From: Pararoseomonas sp. SCSIO 73927
Lineage (GTDB): Bacteria > Pseudomonadota > Alphaproteobacteria > Acetobacterales > Acetobacteraceae
Length of the DNA: 64,000 bases
Reading direction: 5' to 3'
NCBI RefSeq assembly: GCF_037040815.1
Contig: NZ_CP146232.1
Location: 744,001-808,000 of the forward strand
A model generated the notes under the pieces. The model was not told where the DNA came from. It saw only the letters and a program-made list of their open reading frames with translations, and made no database searches. How positions within the stretch are numbered: position 1 is the first letter of the stretch; each line of letters opens with the position of its first letter. A program made the position numbers and the translations under genes. Below are positions 57,492 to 64,000 of the stretch, piece after piece.

Positions 57492-58646
57492 TCACGCCTC
57501 CAGCTTCGGCAGGTCGATCCAGCGCCGCTCCGCCCAGGACTGCAGCCCGGCCTCGGCCAGCTGCACGCCCTTCGCCGCCGCCAGCAGGTCCCAGGGGTAG
57601 TCCGCCCGCTCGCCCGCCACGTACTTCAGGAACTCCTCCCACTGCACGCGGAAGCCGTTCGGGTAGGGCTGGGTGTCCGGCACCTTCTGCCAGCCCTCGT
57701 AGAAGTTGATGGTCTGCGGCACGTCCGGGTTCCACACGGGCTTGGGCGTGCTCACCCGCGCCTGCGTCCAGCAATCCGTCAGCCCGCACACCGCCGAACC
57801 GTGCGTGCCGTCCACGTGGAAGGTCACGAGGTCGTCGCGCCGCACGCGCGTGGCCCAGGAGGAGTTGATCTGCGCGACGATCCCGCCCTCCAGCTCGAAG
57901 GTGGCGTAGGCCGCGTCGTCCGTGTCCGCGTCGTAGGGCTTGTCGTTCTCGTCGTAGCGCACGGGGATATGCGTGGCGCCGAGGCAGGAGACCGACTTCG
58001 TCTCGCCGAAGGTGTTGTCCAGCACGTAGCGCCAGTGGCAGAGCATATCGAGGATGATGCCGCCGCCCTCGTTCTTCTTGTAGTTCCAGCTCGGCCGCTG
58101 CGTCGGCTGCAGGTCGCCCTCGAAGACCCAGTATCCGAACTCGCCGCGAACCGAGAGGATGCGGCCGAGGAACCCGCTGTCGATCACCATCTTCATCTTG
58201 CGCAGCCCCGGCAGGAACAGCTTGTCCTGCACCACGCCGTGCTTGATGCCGGCGGCCTTGGCCGCGCGCACCAGGTCCATGGCGTCGTCCAGGTTCTCCG
58301 CCGTCGGCTTCTCGGAGTAGACGTGCTTGCCGGCCGCGATCGCCTTCTTCAGCAGGGCGGCGCGCATGGTCGTCGTGGCCGCGTCGAAGAAGATGGTGTC
58401 GTCCGGGTTGGCGAGCGCGGCGTCCAGGTCCGTGCCGACCCGCTCCACACCATGCGCCTTCGCCAGCGCCTCCAGCTTCTCCCGGTTGCGCCCCACGATG
58501 ATCGGGTCCGGCATGATCCGGTCCCCGTTCGGCAGCGCCACGCCCCCTTCCCGGCGGATCGCCGCGATGGAGCGGATCAGGTGCTGGTTCATCCCCATCC
58601 GCCCCGTCACGCCGTGCATGATCAGGCCGATACGCCGCTGCGCCAT
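57492..58646 (-). CDS. Gfo/Idh/MocA-family oxidoreductase
   Basis: The 384-residue protein has the N-terminal nucleotide-binding pattern IGLIMHGVTGRMGMNQHL, a DAATTTMRAALLKKAI segment, and the family EKP motif (HVYSEKPTAENLDDAMDLV). The C-terminal GFO/IDH domain follows (GIILDMLCHWRYVLDNTFGE). Such enzymes oxidise sugars, inositols or acid derivatives with NAD(P). It is the first gene of the operon, immediately after a 20-bp palindromic operator, suggesting repression by the upstream TetR. Confidence 0.88.
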   Translation of the reverse strand: MAQRRIGLIMHGVTGRMGMNQHLIRSIAAIRREGGVALPNGDRIMPDPIIVGRNREKLEALAKAHGVERVGTDLDAALANPDDTIFFDAATTTMRAALLKKAIAAGKHVYSEKPTAENLDDAMDLVRAAKAAGIKHGVVQDKLFLPGLRKMKMVIDSGFLGRILSVRGEFGYWVFEGDLQPTQRPSWNYKKNEGGGIILDMLCHWRYVLDNTFGETKSVSCLGATHIPVRYDENDKPYDADTDDAAYATFELEGGIVAQINSSWATRVRRDDLVTFHVDGTHGSAVCGLTDCWTQARVSTPKPVWNPDVPQTINFYEGWQKVPDTQPYPNGFRVQWEEFLKYVAGERADYPWDLLAAAKGVQLAEAGLQSWAERRWIDLPKLEA

Positions 58647-58671
58647 ACGCGCTTCCTCCCCGGAACTTCTC

Positions 58672-58691
58672 AGGTAACCACGTGGTTACCT
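58672..58691. promoter_or_regulatory. Palindromic operator of the catabolic operon
   Basis: AGGTAACCACGTGGTTACCT is a perfect 20-bp palindrome, 25 bp ahead of the Gfo/Idh start and 61 bp past the end of the TetR gene. Its length, symmetry and position favour a TetR-family operator governing the downstream operon. No other such palindrome was noticed in the window. Confidence 0.8.
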
Positions 58692-58752
58692 AAGCCGCTC
58701 CGGGCACCCCGCGTCAAGCGTCCCCGTCATGCCGACAGGTCACGCGGCCCCG

Positions 58753-59394
58753 TCAGGGCCGCAGCCAGCCCAGCACCACCTCCACCGCGTGCGCCTCCCG
58801 CGCCTCGATCGCTGCCTCCGCCCCCAGCCCCGCCCCGAAGATCGCGGAGAGGGTGTGCAGATTGGACACGTAGAAGTGCCCCAGCGACACAAGCGTGATG
58901 TAGGCCTGCATCGGCTCCACCCCCGCGCGGAACACCCCGCCCTCCGCCCCGCGCCGCAGCACTTCGCTCAACGACTCCAGTAGGGGCGAGTAGAGCGCCG
59001 GCACCCGCTCGCTCCGCGCTAGATACGCCGCCCGGTGCATGTTCTCCTGGTTCAGCAGCGCCACGAATTCCGGGTGCCGCGCCGTGTAGCGCAGGTTGAA
59101 CCGCACCAGCCCCGCCATCGCCTCCGCCGGCGGCAGCCCGTCCACCTGCAGCGCCCGCTCCTCCGCGCGCTTATGGGCGTAGGCGGCCTCCAGCACCGCC
59201 ACCCACAGCTCCTCCTTGTTGCCGAAATAGGCGTAGAGCATCCGCTTGTTCGCGCCCGCCCGCGCCGCGATCTCGTCCACCCGCGCGCCCGCCAGCCCGT
59301 GCGCGGCGAACTCGGCCAGGGCAGCGTCCAGGATGCGCTGGCGCGTCGCCTCGGCACGGGGGCTCTGCGGAATGGTTCGGGCGGGCGCGTCCAT
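58753..59394 (-). CDS. TetR-family regulator of the downstream catabolic operon
   Basis: The 213-residue protein has a typical TetR HTH (RAEATRQRILDAALAEFAAHGLAGARVDEIAARAGANKRMLYAYFGNKEELW) and a helical ligand-binding domain containing RFNLRYTARHPEFVALLNQENMH and AYITLVSLGHFYVSNL. It lies upstream of the Gfo/Idh-DUF993 genes in the same direction with the operator between them, so it likely represses that operon. The chosen ATG lies 9 bp downstream of an in-frame ATG that is less well spaced. Confidence 0.88.
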   Translation of the reverse strand: MDAPARTIPQSPRAEATRQRILDAALAEFAAHGLAGARVDEIAARAGANKRMLYAYFGNKEELWVAVLEAAYAHKRAEERALQVDGLPPAEAMAGLVRFNLRYTARHPEFVALLNQENMHRAAYLARSERVPALYSPLLESLSEVLRRGAEGGVFRAGVEPMQAYITLVSLGHFYVSNLHTLSAIFGAGLGAEAAIEAREAHAVEVVLGWLRP

Positions 59395-59440
59395 GCGGGC
59401 CATCCTGTCCGGGGCGCTGGAAATGACAACGGGCACGCGG

Positions 59441-59704
59441 GCGGCCCCGGGGGGAGGGAGAAGGAATTCTCCCTCCCCCTGGAACCCCCACCCTCATCTC
59501 TTTCTGAGGGGCTGCCGCGGAATGCGGAGCCTGCGGCTCGCCGGGCGGCCACGCCGCCCGGCGCGGGACATGGCGGCCCGCGCCGCCACTCCATCAAGGT
59601 CACTGCCTCGCGGGCCAGCCGAACATTCCGCGGCAGCCCGATAGAAGAAGATGAGAGGGGGTTCCAGGGGGAGAGAATTCCTTCTCTCCCCCTGGGGGCC
59701 GCCG
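59441..59704. repeat. Rearranged hairpin repeat, copy H (two inverted tail modules)
   Basis: A long inverted repeat: the left arm (59441-59525) and right arm (59623-59704) each hold a GAATTC-cored tail hairpin followed by CTCATCT-type linkers and GGGGCTGCCGCGGAATG. The centre carries a perfect 11-bp stem with a CAC loop, CGCCGGGCGGC at 59539-59549 and GCCGCCCGGCG at 59553-59563. It has the same stem length and loop size as stem 4 of the other copies but different sequence. It fills the 320-bp gap between the TetR gene and manC and holds no gene. Confidence 0.82.
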
Positions 59705-59714
59705 GTGCGCCGCC

Positions 59715-61148
59715 TCAGACCCGCCCGTAGGTGTCCTCGAACCGCACGATGTCATCCTCGCCGAGATAGGACCCGGACTGCACCTCGATCAGCGTCAGCG
59801 GGATCATCCCGGGGTTCTCCATCCGGTGCACGCAGCCCAACGGCAGGTACACGGACTCGTTCTCCCGCAGCAGAATCTTCTCCGCGTCGCGCTCCACGAT
59901 CGCGGTGCCGTTCACCACCACCCAGTGCTCCGCGCGGTGGAAGTGCTTCTGGAGGGAGAGCTTCTGCCCCGGCCGCACCAGGATCTTCTTCACCTGGAAG
60001 CGCTCGCCCTGGATCAGCCCCTCGTAGTGGCCCCAGGGGCGGTACATGCGGCGGTGCGCGCCGGCCTCCGGCCGCTTCTTCGCCTTCAGCTGGTCCACCA
60101 GCTTCTTCACGTCCTGCGCGCGGTCGCGCGGCAGGGCCAGCACCGCGTCCTCGGTGGTCACCAGCACCACATCGGTCAGGCCGACGACGGTGGTCAGGAT
60201 GCCCTCGGACCGCACGTAGCAGCCCTTCGAGTCCAGCAGCTCCACCGGCCCGTGGGTGGCGTTCCCCGCCGCGTCCTTCGGGCTCGCCTGCCACAGCGCG
60301 TCCCAGGACCCGACATCGGACCAGCCGATATCCGCCGGCACCACCGCCGCGTGCGCCGTCTTCTCCATCACCGCGTAGTCGATGGAGATGTTCGGGCTCT
60401 CCGCGAAGCCCGCCCCCAGCCGCACGAAGTCCAGGTCCCGCGTCGCATCCTCCACCGCCGCGCGGACGGAGGCCACCAGCTCCGGCTGCAGCCGCTCCAG
60501 CTCCGCCAGCAGGGTGGAGGCGGAGGCGACGAACATGCCGGCGTTCCACAGGTGCTTGCCGCCCTCGAGGAAGGCCTGCGCCCGCGCCAGATCCGGCTTC
60601 TCCACGAAGGAGGCGATGGCGGAAACTCCCGGCGCCTCGGCCAGCGGCGCCCCGGCCTCGATGTAGCCGAACCCCGTCTCCGGGCTCCCCGGCCGCATCC
60701 CGAAGGTGACGATCCGCCCGGACTTCGCGGCCGCGCAGGCCAGGCCCAGCGCCGCGTGCAGCGCCGGCAGATCCTTCACCACGTGATCGGAGGGCATGAC
60801 CCAGAGAAGGGCGTGCGGGCTCTCCTCCGCCGCCAGCACGGCGGCGGCCGCGATGGCGGGGGCGGAGTTGCGCGCCGCCGGCTCCAGCACGATCCGCGCC
60901 CCACCGGACCCGACGGCCACCCCGGCGTCACGGAGCTGCTCGGCCACCAGGAAGCGGTGCGCCTCGGCGCAGACCACCATCGGCGGCGCGAAGTCCGGCC
61001 CGGTGCCGCGCGCCACCGTCTCCTGCAACATGCTGGCATCCGAGATCAGCGGCCAGAACTGCTTGGGGAACCCCTCCCGCGACAGCGGCCAGAGACGGGT
61101 GCCGACGCCGCCCGACAGGACCACGGGCACGACACGATCCTGGGACAT
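59715..61148 (-). CDS. manC: Bifunctional mannose-1-phosphate guanylyltransferase/mannose-6-phosphate isomerase
   Basis: The 477-residue protein has the guanylyltransferase signature VVLSGGVGTRLWPLSREGFPKQF (residues 9-31). The nucleotide/metal motifs WVMPSDHVV, TFGMRPGSPETGFGYIE and IASFVEKPD follow, then SIDYAVMEK. The C-terminal cupin isomerase domain is RPWGHYEGLIQGERFQVKKI, then SLQKHFHRAEHWVVVNG. It makes GDP-mannose for exopolysaccharide or LPS. The stop lies 10 bp from repeat copy H. Upstream lies a terminator hairpin for the peptide gene. Confidence 0.95.
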   Translation of the reverse strand: MSQDRVVPVVLSGGVGTRLWPLSREGFPKQFWPLISDASMLQETVARGTGPDFAPPMVVCAEAHRFLVAEQLRDAGVAVGSGGARIVLEPAARNSAPAIAAAAVLAAEESPHALLWVMPSDHVVKDLPALHAALGLACAAAKSGRIVTFGMRPGSPETGFGYIEAGAPLAEAPGVSAIASFVEKPDLARAQAFLEGGKHLWNAGMFVASASTLLAELERLQPELVASVRAAVEDATRDLDFVRLGAGFAESPNISIDYAVMEKTAHAAVVPADIGWSDVGSWDALWQASPKDAAGNATHGPVELLDSKGCYVRSEGILTTVVGLTDVVLVTTEDAVLALPRDRAQDVKKLVDQLKAKKRPEAGAHRRMYRPWGHYEGLIQGERFQVKKILVRPGQKLSLQKHFHRAEHWVVVNGTAIVERDAEKILLRENESVYLPLGCVHRMENPGMIPLTLIEVQSGSYLGEDDIVRFEDTYGRV

Positions 61149-61233
61149 GGCTTCTCTCGGCAAGTTGGGTGGGGCGTCCACGGGCAAGGGGCCCCACGAG
61201 CAAAGGAGCCCTGGGAGTAAAGGAGCCCGGCCC

Positions 61234-61265
61234 AAAAGAAAAGCCGCCCCGCTTGCCGGGGCGGC
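61234..61265 (-). terminator. Rho-independent terminator of the small membrane peptide gene
   Basis: On the minus strand, GCCGCCCCG and CGGGGCGGC form a 9-bp stem with a 5-base loop followed by TTTTCTTTT. It is a strong intrinsic terminator located 86 bp after the stop of the 26-residue membrane peptide gene and before manC. Confidence 0.85.
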
Positions 61266-61273
61266 CACTCCGA

Positions 61274-61318
61274 TACGGCCTCGTCAAGTACGGCCGCGCC
61301 AAGTACGGCCTCGTCAGG
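61274..61318. repeat. 15-bp tandem repeat (three units) downstream of the membrane peptide gene
   Basis: Three consecutive units of TACGGCCTCGTCAAG (the middle unit with GCGCC) lie between the peptide stop and the terminator. They fall in non-coding DNA and match the size class of the other 15-bp triplications. Confidence 0.75.
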
Positions 61319-61350
61319 GCGCCCCCGTGCCGGGGCAGCCCCGTCCCGGC

Positions 61351-61431
61351 CTAGCTCAGGACGCCGAAAAGCCAGAGCAGGATGATGACGGGGATGGGGA
61401 TGCCGATCAGCCAGAGAAGAATACCACGCAT
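61351..61431 (-). CDS. 26-residue hydrophobic membrane peptide
   Basis: A 26-codon frame, MRGILLWLIG at its start and LLWLFGVLS at its end, encodes a single membrane helix with a PIP turn. It has a near-consensus AGGAGG ribosome site 8 bases upstream, and its transcript ends at a clear terminator 86 bp after the stop. I recall similar peptides of this form in alphaproteobacteria without known function. It may be a small membrane regulator or stress peptide. Confidence 0.72.
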   Translation of the reverse strand: MRGILLWLIGIPIPVIILLWLFGVLS

Positions 61432-61510
61432 CGTGTCGCCTCCTGTTGGGGTATGTGGGTTCCCAACGGGGGGACTTGCGGCGGGTTGCGGCCCCTTGCA
61501 GCCTCCCCAA

Positions 61511-62494
61511 ATGGAATCGCCCTTCGCCGCCCCGGCCCATTCTTCATCCACGGCCAACGAGGCGCCCTGGACCCCCACGGCCCGCTACCCCGACCCCCGG
61601 CTGCGGGACCTGGACCCCTCCTTCGCCCGCTACCGCTTGATGAACGCCCCCGTGCAGAAGCTCACCGGCGGCACGCGCTGGGGCGAAGGCCCGGTCTGGT
61701 TCGGCGACCACCGCTGCCTGCTGTGGTCCGACGTGGCGGAGAACCGCATCCTCCGCTGGGACGAGGCCACCGGCGCCACCACCGTCTTCCGCGCCCCGTC
61801 CAACTTCGCGAACGGCAACGCCCGGGACCGGGAAGGCCGCCTCATCACCTGCGAGCACCTGACGCGCCGCGTGACCCGCACGGAGCATGACGGCCGCATC
61901 ACCGTCATCGCGGAAGCCTACCAGGGCAAGCGCCTGAACTCCCCCAACGACGTGGTGGTGAAGTCCGACGGCACGATCTGGTTCTCCGACCCGCCCTTCG
62001 GCATCCTCTCCGACAACGAGGGGGAGCGGGCGGAGCAGGAACTCCCCCAGAACCTCTACTGCGCCGACCCCGCCCGCGGCACGCTGGAGGTGGCGGCGGA
62101 AGGCATCGAGGGCCCGAACGGCCTCGCCTTCTCCCCCGGCGAGTCCATCCTCTACGTGGTGGAGAGCCGGACCAACCCCCGCAAGATCCTCGCCTTCGAC
62201 GTCGGCGCGAACAACCGCCTCTCCAACCGCCGCGACTTCATCACCGCCGAGCCCGGCGGCACCCCGGACGGCTTCCGCGTGGACGAGGACGGCAACCTCT
62301 GGTGCGGCTGGGGCATGGGCACGCCGGAGCAGGACGGGGTGCGGATCTTCAACGCCGCCGGCGCGCCTATCGGCCATATCGAGCTGCCCGAGCGCGCCGC
62401 CAACCTCTGCTTCGGCGGCCGGCTCCGCAACCGCCTCTTCATCACCGCCTCCCGCTCCCTCTACGCCGTCACGGTGAACACGCGCGGGCTCTGA
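61511..62494 (+). CDS. SMP-30/gluconolactonase/LRE-family hydrolase
   Basis: The 327-residue beta-propeller protein has the SMP-30 pattern: WGEGPVWFGDHRCLLWSDVAENRILRWDEATG, RLITCEHLTRRVTR, LNSPNDVVVKSDGTIWFSDPPFGI, and GPNGLAFSPGESILYVVES, with metal-binding Glu, Asn and Asp. Such enzymes hydrolyse gluconolactone and related lactones. The ribosome site ahead of ATG 61511 is weak. Proximity to the Gfo/Idh and isomerase cluster makes a role in the same sugar pathway plausible. The stop lies 27 bp before repeat copy I. Confidence 0.88.
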   Translation: MESPFAAPAHSSSTANEAPWTPTARYPDPRLRDLDPSFARYRLMNAPVQKLTGGTRWGEGPVWFGDHRCLLWSDVAENRILRWDEATGATTVFRAPSNFANGNARDREGRLITCEHLTRRVTRTEHDGRITVIAEAYQGKRLNSPNDVVVKSDGTIWFSDPPFGILSDNEGERAEQELPQNLYCADPARGTLEVAAEGIEGPNGLAFSPGESILYVVESRTNPRKILAFDVGANNRLSNRRDFITAEPGGTPDGFRVDEDGNLWCGWGMGTPEQDGVRIFNAAGAPIGHIELPERAANLCFGGRLRNRLFITASRSLYAVTVNTRGL

Positions 62495-62520
62495 CCGCCC
62501 CTCCTCGTCCTGACAGGTCC

Positions 62521-62772
62521 GGAGCCAGGGGGCCTTGCCCCCTGGAACCCCCACCAGGAGGCTGAGCCTCCTGGACCTGCATCGGGCTGCCGCCGAACTG
62601 ACCTGCCCCGTCAACCCTCTACGATCGGCGCCGGGACCTGCCCCCGCAGTCGCCTCGGCTCCACGAGCCGAGGCGCACCGTCAGCCGGGCAAAGGCCAAA
62701 GCCTAGAAGAAGATGATGGTGAGGAGTCCGGGGAGAGGAAGAATTCCTTCTTCCTCTCCCTGGCCACGGACC
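62521..62772 (+). repeat. Dispersed hairpin repeat, copy I (same stem variants as F)
   Basis: This copy lies between convergent stops at 62494 and 62803. It begins with the stem 1 variant CCAGGGGGC and GCCCCCTGG at 62525-62545 and the stem 2 variant CCAGGAGGC, TGA, GCCTCCTGG. Stem 4 (CGCCTCGGCTC, CAC, GAGCCGAGGCG) is at 62651-62675 and the tail hairpin near 62730-62760. It shares its substitutions with copy F, 28 kb away. Confidence 0.87.
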
Positions 62773-62802
62773 GCCACCGCAAGGCCCGAAGCCCCGCAGA
62801 GG

Positions 62803-64000
62803 TCAAGCCCCGCTGAGAAGGTTCGCCGACCCGACGAGGTTGTTGAAGCGGGACACGACGTCGTTCTCGTACCCCGTCCGGAAGCTGAAATAGAGGGAGT
62901 CGGGCGCCTGCCGGGCGCGGACCTGCCGGAGCAGGTAGCGCGACACGGTCAGGAACCCCCCGGCATTCTCCAGGTAGCCCTTGATGCGGATCGCGCCGCC
63001 CGTGCCGAACGCCGCCTCGCTGACGCCGCCGTCGCCGTCGCGCACGCGGGCCTGCAGCTCGTTCAGGCCGCGCTCGAAGAGGTCGATCTCCGCCTGCAGC
63101 CGGCCCGCGTCGAGGCCGCGTGGGTCCCTGCCCCCGTCCAGCCCGGCCACGATGAAGCCCAGCAGCTGCCGGCCCTGGGTCAGGTTGCGCTGGACCAGCG
63201 CCTGCACGGGCCGCATCTCCGGCCGCGCCCCGTTCAGGAAGGTCTCGCGCTCCGCCGGCACCAGGGCGCGCAGGGCCTCCGTCAGCCCGAGGCGCGCGGC
63301 CAGGAAGTCCCGGTAGGCGGTGATGATGCCGGGGTGCATGGCGCGGCCGCGCGCGAAGCGGTCGTCCAGGAAGTTGCTGTTCTCGTAATAGGGGCGCGCC
63401 TGGTCCAGCACCGCCATCAGCGCGTTCGCGGCTGCCACGAAGCGCTCGGCGGCGGCGGGCAGGGGCTCGGCGGGCGCGGCCGGGGGCCGGCCACCTTGCG
63501 GCGCGCGGGGAAGCGCCAGGGGCTCGGTGATGTCGGCGAAGGCGGCGGATCCGGCGCCACCCCCTCCCTCCGCCAGCGCGCGGGAGAGCTGGCGCAGCGC
63601 CTCCCGCTCGGTCGGGCCGAAGACGTTGCGGAAGCTCACCGAGGTTTCCCGGCCGGTCGGGCCGCGCTCCGGGCTGAACTCCCGCGCGTAGGAGAGGTAG
63701 CCGTGCTCGCCCGCGCGCCCGGCCCTGTTCAGCGCCTCCACCCCCGCCATGAACAGGCTCGGCGCGGCCTCCGCGGGCGGCCGGGAGGGTGGGGCCGGCC
63801 GCCCCGGCCGGAAGGAGGGCAGCGCCGCCAGCGCCTCCGGCTTGCCCGGCATCTGCGGCATCTCCGGCGGCGCCAGCCGCGCGCGGGCAAGCTCGGCGTA
63901 GCGCCCCTGGGGGAACTGCGAGAGGTAGGCGCGGTACTCCGCGGGCCGGTTGCTCTCCGCCACGGACTGCCAGAACAGCTGGTCCGGGTCGGCGGCCGGC
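62803..64000 (-). CDS. C-terminal part of a protein with DUF3829-like domain
   Basis: The frame is open past the window edge. Its visible end has QLFWQSVAESNRPAEYRAYLSQFPQGRYAELARARLA, a motif common after caspase-like or Sel1-type domains, and a region with YYENSNFLDDRFARGRAMHPGIITAY that fits the DUF3829 (YiiG-like) pattern. The rest is helix-rich with a Pro/Ala-rich linker. The GTG at 63963 reads as an internal codon, not a start, because the frame continues upstream with coding character. Its full length and N-terminal domains are unknown. Confidence 0.65.
   Translation of the reverse strand, partial: PAADPDQLFWQSVAESNRPAEYRAYLSQFPQGRYAELARARLAPPEMPQMPGKPEALAALPSFRPGRPAPPSRPPAEAAPSLFMAGVEALNRAGRAGEHGYLSYAREFSPERGPTGRETSVSFRNVFGPTEREALRQLSRALAEGGGGAGSAAFADITEPLALPRAPQGGRPPAAPAEPLPAAAERFVAAANALMAVLDQARPYYENSNFLDDRFARGRAMHPGIITAYRDFLAARLGLTEALRALVPAERETFLNGARPEMRPVQALVQRNLTQGRQLLGFIVAGLDGGRDPRGLDAGRLQAEIDLFERGLNELQARVRDGDGGVSEAAFGTGGAIRIKGYLENAGGFLTVSRYLLRQVRARQAPDSLYFSFRTGYENDVVSRFNNLVGSANLLSGA

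Noticed and set aside
59441..59704. Insertion sequence or intact MITE
   Set aside because: There is no transposase and no visible target duplication; the arms match the tails of the other repeats. It is listed as a rearranged repeat.
2006..62772. Dispersed repeats interpreted as ordinary Rho-independent terminators
   Set aside because: Stems are not followed by T runs and several stems are joined into a conserved multi-part layout, which goes beyond a simple terminator.
1..64000. rRNA or tRNA genes
   Set aside because: No tRNA-like TTCGAAT/C T-loop with paired acceptor ends and no rRNA signature was noticed, though a short tRNA could be missed without a scanner.

Overview
The window is about 70% G+C, densely packed, and uses Shine-Dalgarno-led ATG, GTG and TTG starts. 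Its gene content points to an alphaproteobacterium of the Acetobacteraceae (Roseomonas-like). The evidence is the order tsaE-amgK-murU-addB-addA, the lgt-midA-pgeF overlap, ubiK/YbjN/proC, two Bug/TctC-type binding proteins, a phasin and a LOV histidine kinase. This placement is inferred from gene content and order; no marker gene was compared.

Layout. 1-3.6 kb: the tail of a methyltransferase, a LOV-domain hybrid histidine kinase, an orphan Bug binding protein and a small acidic protein. 3.6-12.3 kb (minus strand): one operon with tsaE, the AmgK/MurU muropeptide-recycling pair, and the AddB/AddA double-strand-break nuclease. 12.5-17.8 kb (plus): a small lipoprotein, a ferredoxin-NADP reductase, a GST, a VOC protein, a FkbM methyltransferase and a WecA/MraY-type transferase. 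17.7-27.5 kb: a YjbF-like lipoprotein, an OmpR-type regulator, RibA, an L,D-transpeptidase-like protein, a PhoR-like kinase, an LpoA-like protein, RsmI and a glycosyltransferase. 27.9-35 kb: a molybdenum hydroxylase subunit, an SDR, HemW, a YbaK-like protein and an MFS exporter. 35-43 kb: ProC, YbjN, UbiK, a Cys/Gly/Ser-rich secreted protein, Lgt, MidA, PgeF, a lipoprotein and Prs. 43-54 kb: an XRE regulator with its likely operator and target, a flavin reductase, a GST, a phosphatase, a TetR/COQ9-like protein, a phasin, a dienelactone hydrolase, a coupled DUF1028/P1 peptidase pair and YjbH. 54-64 kb: a catabolic cluster (Bug protein, sugar isomerase, DUF993, Gfo/Idh) with a TetR regulator and a palindromic operator, then ManC, a 26-residue membrane peptide, an SMP-30 lactonase and the tail of a DUF3829-like protein.

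The most notable structure is non-coding. A modular, hairpin-rich repeat of about 250 bp occurs nine times (near 2.0, 18.5, 22.2, 27.5, 31.0, 34.8, 48.0, 59.4 and 62.5 kb) in both orientations. It carries up to five stem-loops. Several stems change on both arms at once between copies (compensatory changes), so folding appears to be what is kept. Every convergent gene pair with a gap above about 60 bp (six of six) is filled by one copy lying close to the two stop codons, and the other three copies also lie 3' of a gene. This suggests a bidirectional 3'-end, terminator-like or supercoil-related element. One copy (59.4 kb) is a rearranged form with two head-to-head tail modules. I do not recognise the family.

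Short tandem duplications (12-26 bp, 2-8 copies) at gene junctions are a second recurrent feature, including an eight-unit 22-bp array after pgeF. No rRNA, tRNA, CRISPR array, transposase or prophage gene was seen.
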